The notes under the pieces were generated by a model. It ran no database searches. It saw nothing but the letters and a program-made list of their open reading frames with translations, and was not told the origin of the DNA. DNA of 54,025 nucleotides from Candidatus Allofournierella merdavium (GTDB taxonomy: Bacteria; Bacillota; Clostridia; Oscillospirales; Ruminococcaceae), in assembly GCA_019118765.1 (NCBI GenBank), contig DWYI01000068.1:1-54025 (forward strand). Reading direction: 5' to 3'. Shown here in pieces: positions 32,901-41,225 of this stretch (the first letter of the stretch is position 1; each line of letters opens with the position of its first letter). The translations under genes and the position numbers were made by a program.

Positions 32901-35900
32901 ATCGGTCTGCGGGGTCACGACGGCGGCCTTTTCAGACCCATCATAGTTATGGGACGTGTCCGTGGCGGAGAAACGCACCGGCGCTTTGGCGATGGTGAAG
33001 GGATAGGTCAGGTCCTCGCTGCCGCCGCTGTTCCACCGGTAGTTGGCCTTGTCGACGAGTGCGACGGTGACGGTATGGCCGCCCGCGTTTGTCTGCTCGT
33101 CGCCGCTGACGGTGTAGCGGCTGTCGGCCGCCACCGTGTAGGTCTGCGCCTTGCCGTTGTAGACAAAGGCCGTGTCGTCCTGTGCGGGGGCGGGCACGAT
33201 CTGTTTTTGGATCGTGGCGCTGGCCGCCATGGTGACGGGGGCGGAGACAAGGCTGCCGTCGATGGCGGTGACGGCGCAGGAATACTGGTGCGTCCCCGCC
33301 GCCGCGGCCTTCACGGTGTAGCTTGGGCCGGTGGCGCCGGCGATCGGCTGACCGCCCGCGTCTTGCCACTGATAGGTGTAGCTGACCCCGCCGGCCTCAT
33401 GGCCGGGGGCGGCGGTGAAGACCAGGTCTCCCCCGTCGTAGGTAAAATCGCCGCCGCTCTGGCCGTGATAGGCCGCTGTCACGCCCACGATGGGCGCGTG
33501 CAGCGTCCAGGCGGCGGTGAGGGTGAAGGAGGCGGCCACAGGAGCGTCAAAATCCCAGGCCGCGCCGTCCCTCTGCCAGCCCGCGAAATCATAGCCGGTG
33601 CGGGCGGGGTCGTGGGGCTTTGCCACTTTGCCGCCCTCCAGGATCAGCTGGAGGGTGGGGGCGTCCACGCCCTCGGGGGTGTCAAAACGCACCTGATGCA
33701 GGGCCGCGGTATACACAGGGCTCTCCAGGCCCGCGCCGCTGACGGCCTTGAAACGGTATGTGCCGGGGGCGTCCAGGGTCAGGGTGTCGTAGGTCAGTTC
33801 CTGATAGGCGCCGTTGTCGCGGGAATACCAGGCCTTCACGCCGGACAGGCTGTCGTTGACGCGCACCTCCAGCGTGGCCGCTCCCTGCTGCGCCGTCTGG
33901 GTGACGGTGAGGGTGGGGACGGCCGCGTCCACCTGGATGAGGCCGGAAAAGCCGTCGGTGACGTTGCCGGCGTTGTCGGTGACCTTGTAGTAGAGGTAGT
34001 GCTGGCCCTGCTGCGCCGTCAGGGAGACTTGGCCGGCGCCGATGTCCTGGCTTTGCAGGGCGCCCTCCACCGGGGAAGCGGCATTGCTCTCCACAAAGGC
34101 GGTCTGCACGCTGGCCACGCCGCTGTCCGCGTCCGAGAAGGTGAGGGTGACGTTTACCGGCGCGTTCTGCCAGCCCGCCGGCACGGAGGAAAGGCGAGCC
34201 GCGGGCGCGGCGGTGTCGATGCCCGCCACGGTGAACAGCCGGGTAGACTTGTTGCCCAGTTTGTCGGTGAGGATCAGGGCATATTTTCCGTTCTCCGCCA
34301 CGGTGAAGCTGTCGCCGGTGATATCCGTCAGCGCATCGGCGGCGGCGGCCATTTTGTATTGTTTCGAGGCAACGCCGATGCCGCTGTAACCGGTGACATT
34401 TCCCTGTGCGTCGTATTTGGGAGTGGAATCGTCGCTGAGACCCACGAGGGTGACGGTCTTGGGCTGGTTGGTCCAGCCGGGAGCCACCTCCACCTTTGAG
34501 ACGAAGGGGGCCGCCTTGTCGATGTTGTTCACCGGGATGGACGCCTCCCCGGTGCGGCCGCGGCTGTCCATGGCCACCACGGTGTACAGGCCGTTTTGGG
34601 TCACAGGGAACGCGCCCATCTGGGTCGAAACGGGCACTGCCGGCCCGTTGCCGGCGCCATAAAGGGTGATGGTTTCGCCGGCAATCATGCCGCCGAGTTT
34701 CCAGGTCAGGTTCACTTCACCGGCGGTCCATATCCCGGTGGAGGCGGCAAGGGAAACGGTCAGCGCCTCGGTCGGCGGCTTCTGCACCTGATATCCGCCG
34801 AAGGTATGCTGCCAGACATTGCCCGCGTTGTCGGTGGCCCGCAGATGGAGATACACCGTTTTTTTCTCTTCGCTGTCCGCGGTATACGCAAAGAAATAGC
34901 GCCCGTTGCTGGGGGTTGCTATCGTCCACCCGGTTTGAGGGGCGGTCTGAGCCTCGCTGAAGCAGTATTCCACCGTTTTCAGCCCGGAGAGCGCGTCGGA
35001 GATGACCGCGCTGAAGGAAAGGCTGGGAGAGACGGTGGCCGCCACGCTGGGTTCCCGCAACTCCTCCGCCACCGGAGCCTGGCCGTCGATGTTTTCCACC
35101 TTCACCGCCTGGGTGAGGGTCTCGCCGTCGGAGGTGAGGGTGAAGGAGTACCAGCCGTTTTCGGTGGCGGTGACGGTTTTGCCGCCATTGAGGGGCCAGG
35201 TGGTCCCGTCCGGGCCGGTCACGGCCACCGCGGCGCCGGTGGGGGTGTAGGTCAGTTGGATATCGCGCTGCCGGGCCCAGCCGGTGTTGTCCACCGTGGC
35301 GGTCAGGGTGGGCAGGGCGGCGGTCTGTCCGCTGGGGAAGACAAACTTTGCGAACTTGTGGGCGGCGGCGCCGGTGGATGTGTATTCTGCCAGGATGTGC
35401 AGGTACCAGCTTTCGCCCGGCTGCTGCCGGGTGGAGAGGGTGGCCCCGCTGGCAAAATCCTGCCAGCCGTTCACCGGCATGTCCTCGCTTTGGGTCCAGA
35501 CGTATTGCATGGAATCGGCCTTTGTCACCGTCACCGTGGCGCTGGCGGTGCCGCCGCTCACCGGCTGCGCAGAGATGGCGATGGAGGGCACGGTGAAGTC
35601 CCCGTCCACACCCGTATCCCCGCTGACATCAAAAGAAGGGGCGGCCCCTGCGGGCCCGCACATATCCTTGATGCGGTCCGGGTTCAGGATGCTGGTGACC
35701 GTCAGGTCGTTTCCGCCGGCGTTTTCCGGCACGGTGCCGGTGAAGAAGAGGACGTTGGTGTCCGCGCCGCCGGCGTAGTCGAAGGCGCCCCAGTTGGTGT
35801 TGATGGCCGCCTCGATGAGGTAGCTGTTCGTGCCGTCCACGATCTCGTCGAACACCAGCGAGACGGTCACGGTGTCGCCGGGCTTATAGGTGGCGGCCGC

Positions 35901-38900
35901 CATGGGGGCCACGGCCAGCAATTCGGGTTCTTTGGCGTCGTAGACCTGGATGTGGTGCTGCGCGTTCTGGGTGTTCCACTTGTCGTTTCCGCTGCCGCTG
36001 GCGCCGAAGCCGGCGGTGATGGAAGCAGTGTCCAGCGGGAAGGTCAGGAAACTCCCCGCCTGGCCACTGCGGTAACGACTCACTGTCAGTTTGGAATCAC
36101 TGGGAAAACCGGTCCCGGCGGTGGGAAAGGAATAGGAATACCACGCATCTTCTTTGCCACTCTTTCCGTGTTCAAAGAGGGCAATGTAATAAACGGAAGA
36201 GGCGTCCAACGAGATGTTGTCTTGGAATTTAATGTTTCCTTCGTATGGGTAGACCCTTGTATCCAGCGCGTTGCCCGGCAGCAGCTGAATGGCCTGATAG
36301 CCGTCGTTGACTTCCTGCGCCTGAAAAGTCAGATAATAGTGCAGGCTCTGGGCGGTATGCCGCCAATACTCTATCCCCTCCTGCTTTACCTCCGCGGTCT
36401 CGACGGCTGCGGAGCCTGTTTCGCCCTTGGTCCAGCCAAGCTTGTTGTCATCTTCGTAGTCGCCCCGCTGTTTGTTGTCTATGTTCACGGTGTATTCATC
36501 AAACAGGGCGCGGTCCACCCTTTGACTGGTGTTCAGCGTGCGGGTGGCGCGGCTGTCGCCGCCAATGGTGGCGCCGCCCTCCACCCGGTAGATCTCCACC
36601 TTATAGGTGCGATCCGCGTTGCTGTAAGCGGTGGCGGGATATCCGCCGTACGCGGTGTTGGCCCCGTTGGCCGCCTCGGCGATGGTGATGGTGGCGCTGG
36701 TCTGCCCTTCTTGCAGGGTCACTGTGCCGGCCTGATGGATGAAGTGAGTGTCCCCCACCGCCGAACCGTTCACCGTGCGGTAATACACCGTCTGCGCCCC
36801 GTCGGTGCCGTTACGGCTCACGGTAAAGGTGTTGTTGCCGTTGTTTTGGATGGACACCGTGCCATAGTTTTTGGCGCCCACGGAAAACGTCACCTGCTGG
36901 CTGTAATAGGTGACGTTCTTTATTGTGACGTAGGCCCGGGCATAGTAATTCACACCGTCCGCGATCTCGGCCGTGGCGGTGATGTTTCCCCCCTCGCCCA
37001 CGGCGGGGCTGGAGACAGATTTTCCGTTGTTCAGGCTGAGGGTGGGGTTTTGCATAGTGCCCCACACAAAGCCGGTCTCATCGGCGGCGATCCCGCCGGT
37101 GGAGAGGAGCGCGGCGGCAAGGGCAAAACTGGCGGTCTGCCCATTTCGGGTCGCGGTGGGCTGCCCCATCTGCAGCGGCGGGGCGACGGGCTCAATGCTG
37201 ACCTCTTTTTTCGTCACGTTGCCGGCGTAGTCGGTGGCGATGACGGTGGCCGTGCCGCCTTGGGCGGCGATGTTCTGGGTGCTCAGCTCGCAGCGCACGT
37301 CGGCCACGCCGGCGTACATATCATTGCCATTCTCGGACACCCCGTCTGCAACGGTGGCCTGCTCCAGCACCTGCTGGCGCACCCATTCGTCGGTCGCCTC
37401 CGCGTCCACCTTCATCCTGTCGTTTCCCAGGGTGACGGTCGGGGGCTCAAGGTCGATGTTGTCCACATTCACCCACGCGGGGATGGTGGCCGTCTTTTGC
37501 TCTCCATTCAGCGTATACTCCACCTCTACCTGCGTGGAGATCATGTTTTGCTCCACGGTGAAGGACAGGCTGCCGGTGGTACTGGCAGGCTGACCGGCTA
37601 TCTCCACGGCGGTGAGTTTTTGAATGACCATCCCCTCAGCGGGCTCGGCGGTGATGGTAACATCCACCTGCCGGGCCACCTGGCCCGCAGGGCTGGCGGA
37701 GGCCTTCAGGGTGGGAGTCAGAAGGGTGGGGTCGGGTGCGTAGTAATACCAGTCCACCGTGTCCTGGGCGAGGATCGTTTCCGTGTCCGGGTCCTTGAGC
37801 AGCCCCACCACCCGGTAGGTGCCGGTGGTCATGCCGCCGGTGGGAACGGCCATCTGAACGGTGCTCTGCCCGCTGGCGGACGCGGTGCCGAAAGCGGCGG
37901 CCACGGAGTTTCCGGCCTCGTCCAGCAGGGCGAACTCTGTGTCGTAGGTCCCGCTCCCGCTGGACTGGATCTCCACCGTCACCGGCAGAAGAACGGTGTA
38001 GGACGAGCTTTGGCTGGCCTGGCCCAGCGTCAGGTCGAAGGATTCCACCTCCCCGCTTTTTTCGCCGCCGTCCAGCAGCAGCTGTACCCAGTCTATCCTG
38101 ACCACCCAACCTGTGTTGATGGTGATCTCCAGGTAGTTGGCGCCGCTTTTTACAAGGCTCGTGGGCACCGTGAGGATGGTGGTGTTCCAGGTGTTGTTGG
38201 TGCCGGACAGGCGGCCGATCTTCACGCCGTTGAAAAAGACATCGTCTTCCTCGCCGGATTCCTCGTCCACGTCGTAGGCCTTGATGGCAAGCACGGCGCT
38301 CTCCCGCGGCAGCTGCTCCCCCACGTCCAGCCGCACCTCGATGGGGTAACAGTTCCCGTACCGGTTGCTCATGATTATGTCGATATCACCGTCGGGCTTG
38401 CCGCTGTGGGCGCCGTCCTCGTTGTCATCGCCCACCACGATGGTACTGCCGGGAAGGCCGCTGGTGCGCAGCATGGCGCTGCGGAGCGCGGAGAAGCCCT
38501 GCTCTTCCACCAGCATTTCCAGGTTCAGCGGCGCAGGGTCCGGGTCGGACCCCGCGTTGAGGTCGTGTTCCATCCCCTCCAGGGAATCCTGCATCGGGGC
38601 AGCCTCCGGAGCCGGGGCAGCCTCCGGGACGGGCGTCGCCTCCGGGATGGGGGTGGCCGCCGGGACAGAGGTGGCCGCCGGGGCAGGCGTCGCCGTCGGG
38701 ATGGGAGTGTCCTCCGGGGCTGGCGCGGCCGTTGGGATGGGCGTCGCCGCCGGGACAGACCCGCTTTCGCCCGAGGTTTGCGCGCCGTCGCTCAACGACG
38801 CGGGCACGCTGCCCGCACTTTCCGTCGGCTGGCCCTCGCTGCCCGAAAGGGCAAACACTCCCGGAGAGCAAGCGGCACCCGCCACGATCACCGCAAGCAG

Positions 38901-38933
38901 GAATGACACGATCCTGTGGTATGTTTTTTTCAT
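29922..38933 (-). CDS. giant multidomain surface protein with C-terminal membrane anchor
   Basis: A 3003-residue exported protein. The ATG at 38933 follows AGGAGGG and opens a signal peptide (MKKTYHRIVSFLLAVIVAG). Then come a Pro/Thr/Ala stalk (about 60-115), beta-rich domains, a Calx-beta-like repeat (about 685-770), several Ig-like domains with ATDNAGNV-type strands (about 1150-1700), an InlB/Flg_new-type repeat (about 1745-1815, GYDFAGWQRDGAAWDF), MBG/YDG-like repeats (about 1900-2450), a second InlB-type repeat (about 2500-2580), a carboxypeptidase-regulatory-like domain (about 2580-2660), a Pro-rich linker and three hydrophobic helices (about 2925-2995). There is no LPXTG, so it is held by membrane helices. 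Probable adhesin or matrix protein. A diguanylate cyclase gene lies directly upstream. Domain names are by pattern. Confidence 0.85.
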   Translation of the reverse strand: MKKTYHRIVSFLLAVIVAGAACSPGVFALSGSEGQPTESAGSVPASLSDGAQTSGESGSVPAATPIPTAAPAPEDTPIPTATPAPAATSVPAATPIPEATPVPEAAPAPEAAPMQDSLEGMEHDLNAGSDPDPAPLNLEMLVEEQGFSALRSAMLRTSGLPGSTIVVGDDNEDGAHSGKPDGDIDIIMSNRYGNCYPIEVRLDVGEQLPRESAVLAIKAYDVDEESGEEDDVFFNGVKIGRLSGTNNTWNTTILTVPTSLVKSGANYLEITINTGWVVRIDWVQLLLDGGEKSGEVESFDLTLGQASQSSSYTVLLPVTVEIQSSGSGTYDTEFALLDEAGNSVAAAFGTASASGQSTVQMAVPTGGMTTGTYRVVGLLKDPDTETILAQDTVDWYYYAPDPTLLTPTLKASASPAGQVARQVDVTITAEPAEGMVIQKLTAVEIAGQPASTTGSLSFTVEQNMISTQVEVEYTLNGEQKTATIPAWVNVDNIDLEPPTVTLGNDRMKVDAEATDEWVRQQVLEQATVADGVSENGNDMYAGVADVRCELSTQNIAAQGGTATVIATDYAGNVTKKEVSIEPVAPPLQMGQPTATRNGQTASFALAAALLSTGGIAADETGFVWGTMQNPTLSLNNGKSVSSPAVGEGGNITATAEIADGVNYYARAYVTIKNVTYYSQQVTFSVGAKNYGTVSIQNNGNNTFTVSRNGTDGAQTVYYRTVNGSAVGDTHFIHQAGTVTLQEGQTSATITIAEAANGANTAYGGYPATAYSNADRTYKVEIYRVEGGATIGGDSRATRTLNTSQRVDRALFDEYTVNIDNKQRGDYEDDNKLGWTKGETGSAAVETAEVKQEGIEYWRHTAQSLHYYLTFQAQEVNDGYQAIQLLPGNALDTRVYPYEGNIKFQDNISLDASSVYYIALFEHGKSGKEDAWYSYSFPTAGTGFPSDSKLTVSRYRSGQAGSFLTFPLDTASITAGFGASGSGNDKWNTQNAQHHIQVYDAKEPELLAVAPMAAATYKPGDTVTVSLVFDEIVDGTNSYLIEAAINTNWGAFDYAGGADTNVLFFTGTVPENAGGNDLTVTSILNPDRIKDMCGPAGAAPSFDVSGDTGVDGDFTVPSIAISAQPVSGGTASATVTVTKADSMQYVWTQSEDMPVNGWQDFASGATLSTRQQPGESWYLHILAEYTSTGAAAHKFAKFVFPSGQTAALPTLTATVDNTGWARQRDIQLTYTPTGAAVAVTGPDGTTWPLNGGKTVTATENGWYSFTLTSDGETLTQAVKVENIDGQAPVAEELREPSVAATVSPSLSFSAVISDALSGLKTVEYCFSEAQTAPQTGWTIATPSNGRYFFAYTADSEEKKTVYLHLRATDNAGNVWQHTFGGYQVQKPPTEALTVSLAASTGIWTAGEVNLTWKLGGMIAGETITLYGAGNGPAVPVSTQMGAFPVTQNGLYTVVAMDSRGRTGEASIPVNNIDKAAPFVSKVEVAPGWTNQPKTVTLVGLSDDSTPKYDAQGNVTGYSGIGVASKQYKMAAAADALTDITGDSFTVAENGKYALILTDKLGNKSTRLFTVAGIDTAAPAARLSSVPAGWQNAPVNVTLTFSDADSGVASVQTAFVESNAASPVEGALQSQDIGAGQVSLTAQQGQHYLYYKVTDNAGNVTDGFSGLIQVDAAVPTLTVTQTAQQGAATLEVRVNDSLSGVKAWYSRDNGAYQELTYDTLTLDAPGTYRFKAVSGAGLESPVYTAALHQVRFDTPEGVDAPTLQLILEGGKVAKPHDPARTGYDFAGWQRDGAAWDFDAPVAASFTLTAAWTLHAPIVGVTAAYHGQSGGDFTYDGGDLVFTAAPGHEAGGVSYTYQWQDAGGQPIAGATGPSYTVKAAAAGTHQYSCAVTAIDGSLVSAPVTMAASATIQKQIVPAPAQDDTAFVYNGKAQTYTVAADSRYTVSGDEQTNAGGHTVTVALVDKANYRWNSGGSEDLTYPFTIAKAPVRFSATDTSHNYDGSEKAAVVTPQTDVADLAVAAGDYTVHCEQNGQAARPMNVGDYDIIVTLRNDNLAFDGQAADLRQMRVGVLTINGVRFPAADTMTWPAAAPLAYGQTLAESVLTGGDQQDAGSYAWKTPDAIPTVGNGGCTVVFTPNDKNYSPVEHTVAVEVAPKGLAVAGVTAETRPYDPAGTAVTLSGGSLEGEIVRRNGEPDDVTLVVTGAAGSVKTPDAGQDKPVTVSGYALAGADTANYTLTQPGYVTVTITPAEGAASLTMESWAYGETPARPKAASATNGTDAVTWRYAGTLADGSPYDSDVPPTDAGSYTVQAVFAATNNYRQVTKQAGFTVEKRGITVTWNRLDAVYNGAAQAPEIAGLVGVLAADAGRVEASAAHGAQTAAGTYSASARLTGERAHNYVLQNGTATFTIRPAPVTFRVEGSSVLYDGQSHTAAITAQALGQPFDGFAIRYQTMDGAEVTAPQEAGRYRILAEITDPNYRHGDGADGSAQQIGVLEIYQAAAPAAYSVTFLPGAEDAAGAAPTLPASLAGGILILPGPGGLERAGYRFAGWQYEGRVYSAESSFVMPAENVTFTAAWDETSYAIDGSVIWEGTEGENAPQPVEKVLVTLTRGNEQIAQTQTGPDGSFSFQQVSAGLYNLVATYGGIVQTQKVELVDRDQNQCVIRLPRGNTNSVLKVLDGAPPVVVGNLDNVFTPQPDEVYTAGDRKLVESGGTVEVRMTVADASPVPDSPLADALESVSQGFREGLTLDLTMGKTRLDADGSSLSREPIAQSNLLIEIVIPLNGALQNCRSYRVLREHEGAVDEIGAQANAQGEYFVLNESRTALTIFAKQFSLYSVLYSNALPEEGGESPQTRPAEPTPAPQPAAPATAKPADQAEKPADQGEEHAPAPAATPQPPRSTPPPQQESGEAAQDPAGAQPGGRPFALLNAAASLLGVLLAVFARSRGKARLLSAACAAGALVLTLLTAGWNGFVLADAWTLPVAALALLAAYFSRRAQTPVSEDDR

Positions 38934-39066
38934 GAAACCCTCCTGAACACTCAAACCCTGTGTGCCGATCCGCGGGCGGAATGCAACCATTCCCGGGGAA
39001 AGCCCCGGTCGGCCGCGGGGATTGGCTTTGTTTTGTATGGTCTCGCGTTTGGCCGTGAGACGCTTC
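38934..39066 (-). other. structured leader between cyclase and giant gene
   Basis: The 133-bp gap holds hairpins GGAATG/CATTCC (38978-38993) and CCGGGG-AAAG-CCCCGG (38993-39008), which share a base, without T-tracts. I see no convincing promoter or terminator, so the two genes may be one transcript. Confidence 0.35.
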
Positions 39067-40245
39067 TCAAGCCATCGCGCTTTCCGCGTGCTGCAGCTTC
39101 AAGACACAGCAGCGGCCTCTGCCGCCCTCCTTTGCCTGATACAACACGCGGTCGGTCTCGGCGTACAGCTGCCGGTAACTGCACCGGGGCCGGGTGCAAA
39201 CGCAGACGCCCACGCTGCAGTGGACCTCCAGCGGGCTGCCCTGCCATCGGATATTCCCCAGCCCTGCCATCAGTCTCTCGCTCAGGGCCATGGCCTGTTC
39301 CGGCGTCAAGGGCTGGTCATACAATACCGCGAACTCGTCGCCGCCGATCCGCCCCAGGCCCGCCGCGTCCGGAAAAACACGGCGCATGGCTTCCGCCGTC
39401 TCCACCAGCACATGATCCCCGCAGGGATGACCGTAGCGGTCGTTGATCTCCTTGAATTCGTCCAGGTCCACAAGGAACAGGGTCAGCCCATCCATGCCGC
39501 CGACGGGCCCCAGGCCGCAAAGCAGCTGCTCCGCCCGGCACTCCACCGTCGTTTTGTTGAGCAGCCCGGTCAGGGGGTCCAGCCGCACCAGCTCCTGCAG
39601 TTTGGCGTTTGTCTCCACGATCTGTTTCTGCTGTTTCAGCGTCACAAAGGTGTGATACGCATGGGTCAGAGAAACGGCCAGCGCCACCACAAAGGTAATG
39701 GTCAGGTTCAGCCTGGCGCCCGCGTCCAGCAGCGGAGCCATAACGATACTGAACAGCAGATACCCCGCGGCAAACATCGCCGTTGTGTATGCCGGCGGCG
39801 ACTGGATCAGCAGGGCAAGGCCCAGCAGCGCCGTTGTGAGCACCGTGGTCTGGGCGGCGGGGTCGCGGTACAAATCGTATGTGTTGAGGCCCATGTGCCA
39901 CAGAAACAGCAGCCCTGTCATGACGCACTGAGCGGTCCACCGCAGGCGTACCGTGCCCCGCCGCAGCGCGGGCCGCAGCGCCAGCCACAAAAGCGCGATC
40001 AGGATCAGCGCGCAGTACATGGAAAAATAGATGCGGTTGTTCCGCGTGCCCAGCCCGGAGGAGGACAAGAACACCACCCGGATGATGTTAAACCCCTCCG
40101 CAACGAATACGATCGCGCAGATGATCCACAGGGAAAAATCGTTCTTGCGCACCGATTCCCGCAGGAACTCCCGGCGGATGGGTTCGGACGGGCACAGTTC
40201 ATCGGGCGATCTGTGCCAAAGCAGGCCATGGATTTTATGTATCAT
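39067..40245 (-). CDS. membrane diguanylate cyclase (GGDEF)
   Basis: A 392-residue protein. About six membrane helices (about 35-205) are followed by a short helical linker and a GGDEF domain (about 225-385) that makes cyclic di-GMP from GTP. The catalytic signature GRIGGDEFAV (about 300) is intact, as are the LDPLTGLLNK and DLDEFKEINDRYGHPCGD motifs. The usual RxxD inhibitory site before GGDEF is absent, so product inhibition may be weak. The ATG at 40245 has GAGAGATG upstream. It precedes the giant surface protein gene in the same direction and is divergent from a LytTR regulator gene. Confidence 0.9.
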   Translation of the reverse strand: MIHKIHGLLWHRSPDELCPSEPIRREFLRESVRKNDFSLWIICAIVFVAEGFNIIRVVFLSSSGLGTRNNRIYFSMYCALILIALLWLALRPALRRGTVRLRWTAQCVMTGLLFLWHMGLNTYDLYRDPAAQTTVLTTALLGLALLIQSPPAYTTAMFAAGYLLFSIVMAPLLDAGARLNLTITFVVALAVSLTHAYHTFVTLKQQKQIVETNAKLQELVRLDPLTGLLNKTTVECRAEQLLCGLGPVGGMDGLTLFLVDLDEFKEINDRYGHPCGDHVLVETAEAMRRVFPDAAGLGRIGGDEFAVLYDQPLTPEQAMALSERLMAGLGNIRWQGSPLEVHCSVGVCVCTRPRCSYRQLYAETDRVLYQAKEGGRGRCCVLKLQHAESAMA

Positions 40246-40362
40246 GAAGTCATCTCTCTTAAAAGCAGCCGCGCTCGCTTGCCGCGTCACTGCGTGTTAT
40301 GCATGTTCGGCCGTTGCCCCCTCTCCGGCGTGACCGGATGAGGTGAAGGTAAAAATTCGCAC

Positions 40363-40459
40363 TTGACGGCCCTTTGGATTCATGCTATTTTCATTGTAAA
40401 AATTGCCGTGAAATTGTGAAGTAATTGTTCAAAATTTGATGCTGTATGCGCAAAATTTG
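40363..40459. promoter_or_regulatory. divergent control region with paired LytTR-type repeats
   Basis: Two identical 9-mers, CAAAATTTG, lie at 40430-40438 and 40451-40459, 12 bp apart (21-bp period), the geometry of AgrA-type sites. On the minus strand TTCACA (40420-40415) and TACAAT (40398-40393), 16 bp apart, give a promoter for the cyclase, with the near repeat 9 bp upstream of its -35. On the plus strand TTGACG (40363-40368) and an extended TGC-TATTTT (40386-40391), 17 bp apart, drive the regulator, with the repeats falling in its leader. ATTG words recur every 9-11 bp from 40393 to 40427. Confidence 0.65.
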
Positions 40460-40487
40460 TTCCCGGGTGTGAAAAAGGAGGATCCCG

Positions 40488-41225
40488 ATGCTGCAGATCG
40501 CCATTTGCGACGATGAGGAAATTCAGCTCCGACAAACGGCGGCGCTGGTGAATACATACCTGCGGGCCCGCCCCGGCGTGAGCGGGCGGATCGCGATGTT
40601 TCAAAGCGGCGCCGATCTCCTGGAAAGGGTGCAGAGCGTTTCCGGCTTTGACCTCTATGTGCTGGACATCCTCATGCCGGCAATGAGCGGGATCGACGTC
40701 GGCCGCCGCCTGCGCGCGCTGGGCGAGGGCGGCGAGATCGTTTATCTCACCAGTTCCAACGACTTTGCCGCGGACAGCTACGATATCCGGGCCTTTTTCT
40801 ATCTGCTGAAGCCGGTGGAGCAGGAAAAACTCTTTTTGGTGCTGGACAAGGCGGTGGAGAAGCTGAACCGGCGGCAAAGCAGTTCTGTTGTGGTGACCAC
40901 GGCGGACGGACCACGGCGCCTTCTGCTGGAGCGCATCCGCTATGTGGAGCGGGTGGGGCGCTGTGTGCGCTATTACTGTGTCGACGGCGCGGTGGACTCC
41001 CTGACCATCCGGGTGCCGTTCCGGGAGGCGATCGCCCCCCTGCTGTGCGACCGCCGCTTTCGGCTTTGCGGGGCCAGTTTCGTTCTGAATTTTCAGTATG
41101 TGACCGGGGTAAAAGGTCAGACAGCCCTGCTGGACAACGGCCAGGCCATACTGCTGCCGCGCACGGCGGCGGCAGAGTTTAAACGGGCCTGGGGAAATTA
41201 CTGGCTGGAGGAGCATTCGCTATGA
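40488..41225 (+). CDS. LytTR-type response regulator (AgrA-like)
   Basis: A 245-residue regulator. The receiver has Asp8/Asp9, phospho-acceptor Asp60 (VLDILMPAMSG) and Lys of LLKPVE. The LytTR DNA-binding domain (about 133-240) is beta-rich with RLLLERIRYVERVGRCVRYY and CGASFVLNFQYVTGVK. AAAAAGGAGG lies 6 nt before the ATG. It overlaps the kinase gene by 4 nt. LytTR proteins bind two short direct repeats about two helical turns apart, as found at 40430-40459. Likely targets are the divergent cyclase and its own gene. Confidence 0.92.
   Translation: MLQIAICDDEEIQLRQTAALVNTYLRARPGVSGRIAMFQSGADLLERVQSVSGFDLYVLDILMPAMSGIDVGRRLRALGEGGEIVYLTSSNDFAADSYDIRAFFYLLKPVEQEKLFLVLDKAVEKLNRRQSSSVVVTTADGPRRLLLERIRYVERVGRCVRYYCVDGAVDSLTIRVPFREAIAPLLCDRRFRLCGASFVLNFQYVTGVKGQTALLDNGQAILLPRTAAAEFKRAWGNYWLEEHSL

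Noticed and set aside
30282..38906. Two very long plus-strand open frames (about 1400 codons each) opposite the giant gene
   Set aside because: Same cause: strong third-position GC removes stops from the opposite strand. Products are low-complexity His/Gly/Arg sequences with no signal peptide or family, while the minus strand has signal peptide, repeats and membrane anchor.
38934..39066. c-di-GMP-I (GEMM) riboswitch before the giant gene
   Set aside because: CAAAGCC and AATGGTTGC words looked suggestive beside a cyclase gene, but the conserved core and paired stems cannot be arranged in the right order, so it is reported only as a structured leader.
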